Shown: positions 33,104 through 42,982 of the stretch, one piece after another
Layout of the letters: every line of letters starts with the position of its first letter
How positions within the stretch are numbered: the first letter of the stretch is position 1
From: Aquimarina amphilecti
GTDB lineage: Bacteria; Bacteroidota; Bacteroidia; Flavobacteriales; Flavobacteriaceae
Direction: 5' to 3'
Assembly: GCF_900109375.1 (NCBI RefSeq)
Contig: NZ_FOAB01000003.1
Location: forward strand, 272,830-336,829
Length of the DNA: 64,000 bases
Program-made: the position numbers and the translations under genes
The notes under the pieces: model-generated
What the model saw: only the letters and a program-made list of their open reading frames with translations
What the model was told of the DNA's origin: nothing
Databases searched by the model: none

Positions 33104-35251
33104 ATGGCAAAAATCACTAAGCTATTTGTACTCATTGTACTTATATATCAATATCAAGGTGTAGCACAAACCAAGAAAGTATCTAGAAATTGGGCTTCTT
33201 TCGTACAATCTATAGAGATAAAAACCGACAAGAAAACGAAATTTAAACTTCAGGGTTGGGTTAAAGTTATAGGAAATGAAAAAGACCCTAACGTAAAAGC
33301 AGGACTATGGGTTCGTGTTGATACTAAAAATAATGAAACAGCTTTTTTCGACAATATGAGCGACCGACCTATTACTGACAATATATGGCAACAATATGAA
33401 ATTGTTGGTGAGCTGGATCAGAAAGCTGATAAACTAAACTTTGGAGGAATTGTTCATTACAACGGAACATTCTATTTTGATGATTTCAAATTATACTTAG
33501 AAGACGAGAATGGAAACCTTAAGCAGGTTAATATAGAAAATGGAGGATTCGAGAAAGATGATTTCTCAAACAGTTGGTATAAAGGAATAAGAATAAATAA
33601 TGAGGTAGTTATTAAAGAATTTGAATATAATTTATCCGCAGATCATAAGGAAGGAGAACAATCAATTAAGATAACAGGAAGAAATATACCTAAACGACTA
33701 TCCAAAGAACAACTAAAAACCTGGTATCATAAAGATTATATTAATGACTCAGTCCCCGGAATAAGTTTAGAAAAAGCATATAATAAAATTTTAAAATCTA
33801 AAAAAGGGAAAGAGATTATTGTAGCGGTTCTGGACACAAAATTAGATATACATCACGAAGATTTAAAGAATCAAATATGGTATAATAAAAACGAAATCCC
33901 TAATAACGGTATTGATGATGATAAAAATGGATATATAGACGATATCAACGGCTGGGATTTCCTCAGTAATACAAGCGGTAGCTTTGTCTCTTACGCACCT
34001 CTTGAAAGTACGCGGATTGTAAAAAAGTATATTGCTCTTTTTAGTGGTAAAAAAAATAATCAAATCCCGAATGATCAAATAAAAGCTTATCAACTATATA
34101 CTTCAGCCTTTCTAAAATGGAAAAATGATATTGCAGAAAACAAAGAAACCTTAAAAAACATGAAACTATGGAAACTTGCTGTTGTTAATTGTAAATCCTT
34201 TTTAGATAGTATATCGCCAAAAAAAGAGTACAAGATTGTAGACATAGATAGTTTATTAACGGTTTATAAAAAAGACTCAGTTATCCAGCACATGTTATAT
34301 GGATATAGAAATTCTATTGAGTATGAACTTACAGAAAGTTATATGGACAAGTATATCAAGGATTTGAATAAAGAAAAAGAAATTACACTTAATCTTAATT
34401 ATAACGAGAGAGAAATATCGGGAGATGACATTAACAATATTGGAGATTACACTTATGGTAGTCCAATAGTTGATGGAGATGTCCCGTTTCATCATTCCAC
34501 AGCAGTATCAGGAACCCTAGGCGCAAATCGTGCTAATGACATAGGAATTCAAGGTTTTTCTAATCAAATTAAGATAATGCCCGTGGTAATGGTAGCAAGT
34601 GGAGATGAACACGACAAAGATGTTGCTTTAGCCATACGCTATGCAGTGGATAATGGTGCTAAGATTATAAATATGAGTTGGGGAAAAACACTTTCATCAA
34701 ACGAGGAATGGGTAAATGATGCAATAAAATATGCAGCAGACAAAGATGTTTTATTGATTAAAGCGGGAGGAAATAATAACACTAACAATGATATAATTAA
34801 GTATTACTTGAATGATTATGATGATACTGAAAAGGAATTTGTTGATAATCTTATTGTTGTTGGTGCGAGTAGTTGGAATATTCAAAATCTTAAAGCTAAT
34901 TTTTCAAATTATGGTAAAAAACATATAGATGTTTTTGCTCCCGGAGTAGATATGTATACCACAGAGTATGGAACTGATAAATATACAACTACAGGAGGAA
35001 CTTCTCTTGCGTCTCCTGTTGTATCAGGAATTGCAGCCTTAATAAGGTCCTATTATCCAAAATTATCGGCCAAACAAGTAAAAAAAATACTTCTGGATTC
35101 TGGAAGTTCCTTTGACGTTAAGGTTGAAATCAAACAAGAAGATGGCACAAAAAAAATAGTCGCTTTTTCAGAATTATCAAAATCCGGTAAGATTGTAAAC
35201 GCTTACAACGCTTTACTACTAGCAGAAAAAATATCTAATCAAACGAATTAA
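33104..35251 (+). CDS. Secreted subtilisin-like serine protease (S8) with N-terminal binding module
   Basis: This is a 715-residue exported protease (signal peptide to GVAQ). Residues about 27-190 form the module shared with the previous gene. The S8 domain carries AVLDTKLDIHHEDL (Asp near 244), HHSTAVSGTLGA (His near 463) and GGTSLASPVVSGIAAL (Ser near 633). About 200 residues separate the Asp and His motifs, far more than usual, and include an Asn/Asp-rich NGIDDDKNGYIDDINGWDF and a helical insert. No T9SS sorting domain follows. The small membrane protein at 35257 lies 5 bp downstream in the same unit. Confidence 0.93.
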   Translation: MAKITKLFVLIVLIYQYQGVAQTKKVSRNWASFVQSIEIKTDKKTKFKLQGWVKVIGNEKDPNVKAGLWVRVDTKNNETAFFDNMSDRPITDNIWQQYEIVGELDQKADKLNFGGIVHYNGTFYFDDFKLYLEDENGNLKQVNIENGGFEKDDFSNSWYKGIRINNEVVIKEFEYNLSADHKEGEQSIKITGRNIPKRLSKEQLKTWYHKDYINDSVPGISLEKAYNKILKSKKGKEIIVAVLDTKLDIHHEDLKNQIWYNKNEIPNNGIDDDKNGYIDDINGWDFLSNTSGSFVSYAPLESTRIVKKYIALFSGKKNNQIPNDQIKAYQLYTSAFLKWKNDIAENKETLKNMKLWKLAVVNCKSFLDSISPKKEYKIVDIDSLLTVYKKDSVIQHMLYGYRNSIEYELTESYMDKYIKDLNKEKEITLNLNYNEREISGDDINNIGDYTYGSPIVDGDVPFHHSTAVSGTLGANRANDIGIQGFSNQIKIMPVVMVASGDEHDKDVALAIRYAVDNGAKIINMSWGKTLSSNEEWVNDAIKYAADKDVLLIKAGGNNNTNNDIIKYYLNDYDDTEKEFVDNLIVVGASSWNIQNLKANFSNYGKKHIDVFAPGVDMYTTEYGTDKYTTTGGTSLASPVVSGIAALIRSYYPKLSAKQVKKILLDSGSSFDVKVEIKQEDGTKKIVAFSELSKSGKIVNAYNALLLAEKISNQTN

Positions 35252-35256
35252 ACATT

Positions 35257-35529
35257 ATGCAAACCATTCAAAAAAATAATAAGTTATTACTACTTGTATT
35301 CTTCTTTATTTGCATTTCGCTTATAAATAACACTTCTTATTTTGATCAACAGACTAAATTGTATCTGGCTATAGGTTGCGCTGTAATTGCTATCTCGTTC
35401 TTGATCTTTTATTGGTCTAAGAAGGAGAATAGAGAATCTTATAAAAACAATACATTTAAAAATAAAATAGGCATTCTTATTGGAGCTGTCGCTGTGACTT
35501 TAGTGATATATGTTTACCAGATGATATAA
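35257..35529 (+). CDS. Small integral membrane protein
   Basis: This is a 90-residue protein with three hydrophobic segments: KLLLLVFFFICISLI, LYLAIGCAVIAISFLIFYW and IGILIGAVAVTLVIYVYQ. No family was recognised. It begins 5 bp after the S8 protease stop, so it is very likely co-transcribed with it. Confidence 0.75.
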   Translation: MQTIQKNNKLLLLVFFFICISLINNTSYFDQQTKLYLAIGCAVIAISFLIFYWSKKENRESYKNNTFKNKIGILIGAVAVTLVIYVYQMI

Positions 35530-35542
35530 CGTAAAACTACTA

Positions 35543-36755
35543 CTAGTTACTTGCTCCCTTTAAATATTGCTCAATTTTGCTTATTTCTTTAGTTTGTTGT
35601 GGAGCATTATAATTCAACCAAAACTCTGCATTGTATTCGCTTGAGTGATTTTCTATACTACTATCAGAATTCATATTTCGAGTAAATGGGTATTTCTCTA
35701 CATTATCTACAATGATTTTGTTTACGAACAATTCTTTTTTTGGTTCTTTTACGAATAGTAATTTACTAGGAGTTTTAGTATCATAAATATTCCAGGTATC
35801 TTCTTCCCTTTGATATTTTTAAGTACATTTTGTTCTTATATTTCTGATACTCAAAAATTACATTATAATACAGCTGTTCTCCTCCATGTGTCAATCTTCT
35901 TTTCCATGATTTTCCTTTATGTGCAGTTCGCGTAAGCTCCATTCTTACAAAGGCAAAAGATTCTGTATCTATGTATAGTGTTGCTTTCTGAAAAGGTACA
36001 TCCATTCCTTTTATTTTATATACATACTTCCGATTATAAGGTAAGATATCCTCCAGTTCATATTTCCAACCATTTTTCCCTTTGATGGGTCCATAATCAA
36101 ATCTTATAAAATCATCTTCTATTAAGTCTATAATTGAATTTTTTCTTTCCCACTGTTTGTTCCAAGGATTTTTTTCTGCGATGTAACTATTTCTGATAGC
36201 CACTAATTCTACTTTCGCTTCAATTTCTTTATCTGTTGGCTGATTATAGAATTTAGCCGCACATTCTAGATATTCTACATATGTACTATCTTCTTTTTGC
36301 AAATCACGAACAAAACCTTCTAGAATATAGGACTGATCAGGATAGTTATTAGCAATCTCCTGATATGCCTTTTTTACAATTTGTTTTGCCGATAGTTTTT
36401 TCTTTTTGGTCGTTGTGATCACCACCTCACTCAGCGCACTTACTTCTGCACTTAGAAATATTTGCTGATCAGAATTAAAATCATCAACGTTTTTCTCTAT
36501 AGAACCATACCCCAAACTAGATATTATGATTACACCACTTTCTTTATTAGAGATATGAAAAACAAACTTTCCTTCTTCATTAGATATTGTGCCAATTGCC
36601 TGCCCTTTTAGGTAAATAGAAGCAAATGTTATTGGTTTGTTGTTTTCTTTATCTAAAACTTTCCCAGTGATAGTTTTGTTGTTACTTTGAGCCATAATAA
36701 CAACTGTACACAAAAAGATACTGATCGAAATAATAAGTTTAATAATTGTATGCAT
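35543..36755 (-). pseudogene. Carboxypeptidase-regulatory-like domain protein, interrupted by a frameshift
   Basis: The first frame (from 36755, stop at 35781) encodes a signal peptide (MHTIIKLIISISIFLCTVVI), a CarboxypepD_reg-like beta domain (ITGKVLDKENNKPITFASIY) and a long C-terminal domain, ending abnormally as GRRYLEYL. Removing one base from the T5 run at 35816-35820 lets the reading continue as YQREEDTWNIYDTKTPSKLL and on to the stop at 35543, with KEPKKELFVNKIIVDN and a natural-looking end. The full protein would be about 403 residues. It is either a true pseudogene or an indel error in the sequence. An ATG at 36773 adds six residues. Confidence 0.85.
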
Positions 36756-36784
36756 AGCATGATGACGAGTCAAAACTAATTTTG

Positions 36785-37378
36785 TTACTTTTTATTAATC
36801 CAATTTTGAACTTCAATTTTTATTTTCTCTAATTCTAATCCGATTTCATATTCTTTATTATTTTTCTTTCTTGATCTCGCATTCTCTAGATTCAAATAGA
36901 CTTCATAAAATTCCATTAAAGCTTCTAAATAAAACCTTTCTTTTAGATATATAAGCATTTTATAAACAGCTCTTTGAATTTTGTTTTCTTTTAATAAGTT
37001 CTGTATTTCATCAATTATAGTTTTAGAGATTTCAAGCTCTTTCCAATATTTAGTATTGTCCAAGAAAGATTGTGTGGATAAAACTAACCTACAAGTTTCC
37101 TGTTTTTTCAATAAAAAAGAAAGACACTTTATCTTCTGACTTAAAGACATTTCACTACTTACATCTTTCTTTAGCAAACTCCTTAATTTTTGACCTTGTT
37201 CATAACCTGTTCCAAAACCAATATAATATTCAGTCCCAGGAGATGTATAATACTCAGGGATTTCAATATTCTTCATTCCAAAAGTTAGCATATACTCTGT
37301 AATACTAATAGCACTATTTAGGCCTGTAATTCGACCTACAAGTATTTCTTTGGCTGTAGGATGCAGCATTCCCCCCAT
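36785..37378 (-). CDS. Hypothetical helical protein
   Basis: This is a 197-residue protein with no signal peptide. The N-terminal third (LHPTAKEILVGRITGLNSAI, EYYIGFGTGYEQGQKLRSLL) is followed by predicted helices rich in Lys, Glu and Leu. No family was recognised. It lies 29 bp upstream of the frameshifted gene on the same strand. Confidence 0.6.
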   Translation of the reverse strand: MGGMLHPTAKEILVGRITGLNSAISITEYMLTFGMKNIEIPEYYTSPGTEYYIGFGTGYEQGQKLRSLLKKDVSSEMSLSQKIKCLSFLLKKQETCRLVLSTQSFLDNTKYWKELEISKTIIDEIQNLLKENKIQRAVYKMLIYLKERFYLEALMEFYEVYLNLENARSRKKNNKEYEIGLELEKIKIEVQNWINKK

Positions 37379-37466
37379 CTTATTTATAAATATTAAATTT
37401 AGTTAATTATTGATTGACATTAATAAACCTACCTATATCGTGCGATAAATTTATTCTGTAAATTAG

Positions 37467-37877
37467 TTATTGTACAACCTTACTAATCTGAACAATCGGT
37501 TTAATATTAGTATAGTTTGGGATATCACCTCTAATTTTTGCAGCGTTTGGTCCGAACGAGTTTTGATAATCCACAAGGTTTTCAAAATATAAATATCCAA
37601 TGGCTAGATAAGGAATTGGATCATTTGATGTTCGCCCTGATAATCCCTTATCAATCTCTAACCTCTTTAACGAATCTCCGAATAGATCTATCAACATTGG
37701 CATATGTTTATTAGCGTAATAATCCATGTCAAATGTTTTTCCAGTATCATTAGGATATAGTATTGTCACTTTAATCATCCCTTTTTTAGGTTGGGACTTA
37801 TCCGAAGTATTAGCATCTTCGCAACTTACAAGAAACAATGTAATCCCAAAAACCAGAAAGATTATCTTATTTTTCAT
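37467..37877 (-). CDS. Exported EthD-family lipoprotein
   Basis: I chose the ATG at 37877, which starts a lipoprotein signal (MKNKIIFLVFGITLFLVSC); the frame runs up to 37916. The mature part is an EthD-like ferredoxin-fold domain: MIKVTILYPNDTGKTFDMDY, YANKHMPMLIDLFGDSLKRL, IGYLYFENLVDYQNSFGPNA, and the final NIKPIVQISKVVQ. EthD-like proteins are normally cytoplasmic and small, so export is unusual. The role is unknown. It lies 180 bp after the TonB-type barrel gene. Confidence 0.82.
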   Translation of the reverse strand: MKNKIIFLVFGITLFLVSCEDANTSDKSQPKKGMIKVTILYPNDTGKTFDMDYYANKHMPMLIDLFGDSLKRLEIDKGLSGRTSNDPIPYLAIGYLYFENLVDYQNSFGPNAAKIRGDIPNYTNIKPIVQISKVVQ

Positions 37878-38057
37878 ATTGATATTTTTATAGCTATTCC
37901 TACTCATAATACACACCTATAACATAGTAGGTTTGCATTTTGAAAGTACTACAAATTTACCCGTATAACAAATCTCCCGGAATACTAAACTGGATTTGGG
38001 ATTCGCATTAATGGATATAGCAACTATATTAAGATAACACCCATCATATTTACATTA

Positions 38058-40796
38058 TTACAGATTATACTTTACGCTAAAAATCCAATATCTTGGCTGA
38101 ACCACATAACTAGAAGTACTATTAAATAATTCATTGAAACTATCTCTATTGATACTTTCCGTATCTAATAAGTTGGTAACGGAAAATTTATATTCCCATT
38201 TACTATCTGGTTTCTGATAAAACACCTCCGCATCCCAAAAGCTATATTCGTTTAAGGTAGTTTCGGTATCTCGGTAATTATAATAACTATAGGAAGATTT
38301 CAGTAAAAATCCTTTAGCAAAGGACCAATCTAACCTAGCAAAAGGACGGCTCGTATAAAAAGTGCTTTCCGCGCCATTATTATCATAATCATTAACGGTG
38401 ATACTATATCCTAGATCAAAGTTTGGTCCTTTCTTAAAATTTGTGGACCATTCAGTTTGATACGTTTGTGTAAGACTTATACTCTCACTAGGAAGTGTGT
38501 TTACTATATTATTAAAACTAGACCAACTTACATTAGCACTTAAATTTCCTTTAATCTTACCAAAAGTTCTGGTAAAATTACCACTACCTGATAGCACTTG
38601 ATCTGCAAGATTAGAATTAATCGGTGTGTTTACTCGATTAATACCAGATACAATACTTGTGTTCTTAATAGGGTTACGTCTATTGGTATAACTTAATCTA
38701 GCAAAAATATTAGTGTAATTAAACATATTAAAACTAAAATAGTTCAAAGAGTAATTATCATATAAAGCATTCTCCAAACTTCTGTTCCCTTGGGATAATG
38801 AATTATAATTATTAAAAACATATCCTTCTGCTAGATTATTTATATCTGTATAATTTGCTGTGATCGAATAATTAAAACGTAAACTCTCACTCTTTTTAAA
38901 CTGCACTAAAGCGAAGAAGTCCGGTAATACCTGCCACTCATTCTGGCTATTGGTAGTCCCCAATTGTTCATCCTTTAGATCATAGTTATGAATACTAACT
39001 CCAGGATTAAAAGTAAAGATTCCGGTAATAAACTTATAATGTACTCCAGCATATAGATCATTAAAATTATACTTGACATCATTAGTAAATTCTTCCGACT
39101 CAAAACTGTTTTGATCACCATCATCTAAAATTTGAAAAATATCAGAGTCAAAATTCTGCGTACTTAAGGTAGATCCTATTGTAAAATTAAGATTACTCTT
39201 TTTATTCAATACATAGTAATAATCCAATTTTGCGTCTAATTTACTGGTAGTTACATTTTTTTGTTGATTGACATTATATCGTTCTGAAGCTTCTAAAGGA
39301 TCAAATGTATCTGAGTTTGGATCATCAGGATCGTTGATTTGAGTAAAAACTCCTCTAAAAGGTATTTCGGACCTAATTGCATTGTAAAACGGATCTTCTT
39401 CCTGAAATAAATGTTGTGCTTCAAAAGAGAAAATATTTTTTGAATTTAGTGTATAATATGCATTTAAATTCTGTTGTACGGAAAAGGGATCATTCTCTAA
39501 CCGTTCGTTTATATCTTCAGAAATATCATCTCTTACAGAAAGAAAAGTATCATCCTCTTCTTGTTGAGAAAGTTTACCAAAAACATCATAATCCAATCGA
39601 AAATTATTATTAGGTCTATAACTAGCACTTAATTTTAGTAACCCTAAGGTGCTTCTTTGTTCTGTATTATCAAAAGTTTCCTCTATAGTATTATCCGTAG
39701 GATCAGCAGTATCATCGATATACGTTCTTCTTGTATTAGTAATTAAATCTGTTTTAGTATTACTAACAATTCCGTATCCACTAATATCTAATGTTTTACT
39801 GGCAGACATACTAAAATTAGCAGCTCCAAACTTGGTATTTATTTCATTTGCGCGATCATTCTGTAATACCGCAAATGCCAGATCATCACTCGTTATATTA
39901 AACGAAGTGCCACCTCTGCCCAAATTCCTAAAACCTCCTGTAAAATTAAAATAATCCCTTCTAGTAAATGGGACTTCTCCTATGTCATTAAAATCGGTTA
40001 AGATATTAATACTGTATTTTGGATTATAATAAAACAATTTTGGTTTTACCAAATATCGTTCTGTTTCTCCAACTCCTGCTCCAACAGTTACATCTCCAAA
40101 CCAAAAATTCTTTTTACCTTCTTTTAATTTAATATTAATCGCTACCTGATCTTGATTATTTCGAAGACCTCGCATTTGACCTACATCCTCATAATTTCTC
40201 AATACTTCTACCTTATCTAGGGCATCTGCTGGAATATTTTTTGTAGCCAGTTTAGAATCTCCATCAAAAAAATCTTTCCCTTCTATCATCACTTTAGAAA
40301 CTGTCTTTCCCTCTACTTCTATTTCCCCATCATCATTTACTTCTATCCCAGGTAGTTTATCTAAAACATCTCCTAATTTTTTCTCATTACCGTTAGTAAA
40401 TGAATCTGTATTATAGACCAATGTATCCCCTTTTACTACGACGGGTATCTCATAAACAATTTCTACCTCATCAAGGCTATTTTCTTCGGATGTCATCTCG
40501 AAATCTACCTTTACATCTTCCACATTCACAGTAATAGTTCTATCTTTTGCAGAAAGCCCGATAAAGCTTACTTTAAGCAAGTAAGTTTCATTAGCCGGAA
40601 CTGATAGACCATATTTTCCATTGCTATTGGTGATACCATAAGCTGTCATGGTATTGTCCGTTTTCTTATAGGCTATTACATTTGCCATTTCTAATGGATT
40701 ACCTACGGAGTCTTTTACAAATCCAGTAATTTTAACTTTCTGTGCAGACATAGTCATCCCTACCAACAGTATGGCATATAGTATCTTTTGTTTCAT
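38058..40796 (-). CDS. TonB-dependent-receptor-like outer-membrane beta-barrel protein
   Basis: This is a 912-residue outer-membrane protein. The signal peptide (MKQKILYAILLVGMTMSAQ) is followed by a CarboxypepD_reg-like domain (ITGFVKDSVGNPLEMANVIA), then a plug region (VYNTDSFTNGNEKKLGDVLD, KVMIEGKDFFDGDSKLATKN) and a large barrel ending in an aromatic strand (YWIFSVKYNL). It is the last gene of a five-gene operon with two GLPGLI proteins and an exported aspartyl protease. Its substrate is unknown. Confidence 0.92.
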   Translation of the reverse strand: MKQKILYAILLVGMTMSAQKVKITGFVKDSVGNPLEMANVIAYKKTDNTMTAYGITNSNGKYGLSVPANETYLLKVSFIGLSAKDRTITVNVEDVKVDFEMTSEENSLDEVEIVYEIPVVVKGDTLVYNTDSFTNGNEKKLGDVLDKLPGIEVNDDGEIEVEGKTVSKVMIEGKDFFDGDSKLATKNIPADALDKVEVLRNYEDVGQMRGLRNNQDQVAINIKLKEGKKNFWFGDVTVGAGVGETERYLVKPKLFYYNPKYSINILTDFNDIGEVPFTRRDYFNFTGGFRNLGRGGTSFNITSDDLAFAVLQNDRANEINTKFGAANFSMSASKTLDISGYGIVSNTKTDLITNTRRTYIDDTADPTDNTIEETFDNTEQRSTLGLLKLSASYRPNNNFRLDYDVFGKLSQQEEDDTFLSVRDDISEDINERLENDPFSVQQNLNAYYTLNSKNIFSFEAQHLFQEEDPFYNAIRSEIPFRGVFTQINDPDDPNSDTFDPLEASERYNVNQQKNVTTSKLDAKLDYYYVLNKKSNLNFTIGSTLSTQNFDSDIFQILDDGDQNSFESEEFTNDVKYNFNDLYAGVHYKFITGIFTFNPGVSIHNYDLKDEQLGTTNSQNEWQVLPDFFALVQFKKSESLRFNYSITANYTDINNLAEGYVFNNYNSLSQGNRSLENALYDNYSLNYFSFNMFNYTNIFARLSYTNRRNPIKNTSIVSGINRVNTPINSNLADQVLSGSGNFTRTFGKIKGNLSANVSWSSFNNIVNTLPSESISLTQTYQTEWSTNFKKGPNFDLGYSITVNDYDNNGAESTFYTSRPFARLDWSFAKGFLLKSSYSYYNYRDTETTLNEYSFWDAEVFYQKPDSKWEYKFSVTNLLDTESINRDSFNELFNSTSSYVVQPRYWIFSVKYNL

Positions 40797-40824
40797 TTTT
40801 TTTGATTGATTTTTTAAAAGAATT

Positions 40825-41706
40825 TTAATTTCTACGTCCTCCGCCTAAGCCTCCTCTTCCTCTTCGTTGGGTACTGAATTGTTCTATCATCTCTTCTACT
40901 TTCTTCTTCGTGATTTCGTCAAACTCAGCTTGTGATACATCTTTTCCTTTTTTTGGCGCTTTGATTTCTTCTTTTTCATCCGCATTTAACACTATTTTAT
41001 TGCACAATAATGTTGTTCTTCCTTCTTGTACTTCCAAAATTAAACCTGGTAATCCCCAATAAGATCCTGGACCTTGGTTAACTGGAATTTCTGGTGTATA
41101 CCAAGCTGTAACTTCAATTTCTTTTGGCATTTCCGGTGTATCTTGAGCATTATCAGCATTTGCCTGATCATCTGCTCCATTTTCTCTTTGTTCTCTTTGT
41201 TGTCTACCCCTTCTTCTCATGGCTCTCCAGTCCATAACTTCACTCACTTTTTTGGTCGTAGTTGCCTTAAAACAAGTGTAGTTTCCAATTTTCTTGGTCT
41301 CATTTACTAAGGTCCAATTGTATGTCTCTAATGAATCTTTAATCAAGAAGTTTTTTCCATAAAATTCACGTTGATCATAATACTGACCATCCTTTATATT
41401 TTTATAGTAGTTATTAGATGTAAAACCCGAAAGCATAGCTCCCCATCTTCCACCACCTCCTGACGCATCTAATTGTGCTTCTTCTTTATAAGTGGCAGCG
41501 CTCTTATTAAAAGTAAGTACAAACGTTTTTTCCATAGCAGATTTCATTCTGTCGGCAATAGCTTTTTTCTGGTCTTCAGACATTTGTCGTCCTCCAAAAT
41601 CCATATCCATTCCTGTTTTGCTGAAATAATAGGCTTTTCCCTGAAAATCCTGTGCGATTGTTAAAGAGGTTATAAGAATAGTAACCCATGTACATATAGT
41701 CTTCAT
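40825..41706 (-). CDS. GLPGLI family protein (copy 1)
   Basis: This is a 293-residue exported protein with a signal peptide (to TIAQ) and the signature GSYWGLPGLILEVQEG. A paralogue lies at 42983 in the same operon. The middle is rich in Arg, Glu, Gln, and the C-terminus has a Gly/Arg tail (RRGRGGLGGGRR). GLPGLI proteins are a Bacteroidota-specific secreted family of unknown role, often next to TonB-type receptors. Here it precedes such a barrel gene by 28 bp. Confidence 0.93.
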   Translation of the reverse strand: MKTICTWVTILITSLTIAQDFQGKAYYFSKTGMDMDFGGRQMSEDQKKAIADRMKSAMEKTFVLTFNKSAATYKEEAQLDASGGGGRWGAMLSGFTSNNYYKNIKDGQYYDQREFYGKNFLIKDSLETYNWTLVNETKKIGNYTCFKATTTKKVSEVMDWRAMRRRGRQQREQRENGADDQANADNAQDTPEMPKEIEVTAWYTPEIPVNQGPGSYWGLPGLILEVQEGRTTLLCNKIVLNADEKEEIKAPKKGKDVSQAEFDEITKKKVEEMIEQFSTQRRGRGGLGGGRRN

Positions 41707-41798
41707 ATTAGGCAGTTTTAAACTATTTAGACTCTATGATTTGCACTAGGTTTAATCAATAAAAGTTAATTATATCCCAAAAAAACAACGGTTTCCAA

Positions 41799-42962
41799 TC
41801 AGATTAATCGTCTTAATAAAATAACTACTTTATATACCTTACCAGAAGTATCTTTTCCTTCTATTTTTACTTTTTTCTCGCTATGTTTCAAATGTTTTTT
41901 CCAAGTACTGAGTTCCTTACCATTATACTCATCTATTTTTAGCAACTCATCCCCTTCTCTAACTCCTTTCTGATAAGCTTCACTATCCTTTACTACGTAG
42001 CTTACTAGTATTTTTTCTTGTACTTTTTCAACCCCAATTCCACTCATAGGAAACTCAAATGGAGTCTTGAATTTTTCATTTGGTTTGATGTAAAACAATT
42101 TCTCTTTATAGTCTAAGACCATATCGAATCTATTAATAATTTGTGCTCCCAAAATCCCTGCATAACTAGGAGAACCTGATACTCCTTCATGACCTTCAGA
42201 AATATCGATAGGTAAATCCGTAAATTCAAAATCACTAAGTCGTAGTTTTTCTATAGTTCCTTTAGTATAGGTTGTAGATTTATTAAGACCTCTTGCCTTA
42301 CCTTTTATTGTTTTTCCAGATCTATTTTTGAGATCATTTTTTAAAGCATATGGCGTATTAAATAATACACTCATATTTGCGCCACTATCAAATAAAAAAT
42401 TTCCGGTAAGCGTATTTCCATCATTTAATGTAAAAGTCAGGTCTATTTGAGGAATTGGTGTCCCATCAAATTTCATAGGAATTTTAGTATATATTTCCAG
42501 CCCCGAGATTGGATCGTCCTCATTATACAATGTCATTGTTTTTTCCTTAAAATCAAATCTGGTTCGATATTGTCTTAAAACATCATATCCTATAATGCCT
42601 TGAATTTTTCTACCAGATCTCTGAGAAAGCTTTTGTAAATCTACTAGAACAAGATTGCTATTATCTAATACTATCGTTCCTATGTTCACAGTTTGATTTG
42701 TCGCGATATTATAGGTTTGCGATCCATTGGCACCTTGCGCATTTTGTGAATAATTAGATTTTATATTTAATTTTTTAGCTACGGTGCTATCCAAAACTCC
42801 AATAGAAGCTCCAGTATCAAACACAAAATCTAAATATTCTTGTTGATCATTTACTTTTACTTTGATAAAAACTAATCCATCTTCTTCAAAAGGTATCTTT
42901 GTGACCTGAGCTTTTACACTAAAAACTACAAGCATGGCTAATGCAAATAATATATTGTTCAT
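41799..42962 (-). CDS. Exported retropepsin-like aspartyl protease with PDZ domain
   Basis: This is a 387-residue exported protein with two aspartyl protease half-domains: FVFDTGASIGVLD near residue 48 and FLFDSGANMSVLF near 190, each with the catalytic DTG/DSG. A PDZ-like domain follows at about 300-385 (GVREGDELLKIDEYNGKEL). A signal peptide is at the N-terminus. It lies between two GLPGLI genes, so it may cleave or be processed with them. Clear family, unknown substrate. Confidence 0.9.
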   Translation of the reverse strand: MNNILFALAMLVVFSVKAQVTKIPFEEDGLVFIKVKVNDQQEYLDFVFDTGASIGVLDSTVAKKLNIKSNYSQNAQGANGSQTYNIATNQTVNIGTIVLDNSNLVLVDLQKLSQRSGRKIQGIIGYDVLRQYRTRFDFKEKTMTLYNEDDPISGLEIYTKIPMKFDGTPIPQIDLTFTLNDGNTLTGNFLFDSGANMSVLFNTPYALKNDLKNRSGKTIKGKARGLNKSTTYTKGTIEKLRLSDFEFTDLPIDISEGHEGVSGSPSYAGILGAQIINRFDMVLDYKEKLFYIKPNEKFKTPFEFPMSGIGVEKVQEKILVSYVVKDSEAYQKGVREGDELLKIDEYNGKELSTWKKHLKHSEKKVKIEGKDTSGKVYKVVILLRRLI

Positions 42963-42982
42963 TTTTTGATTGATTTTGATGA

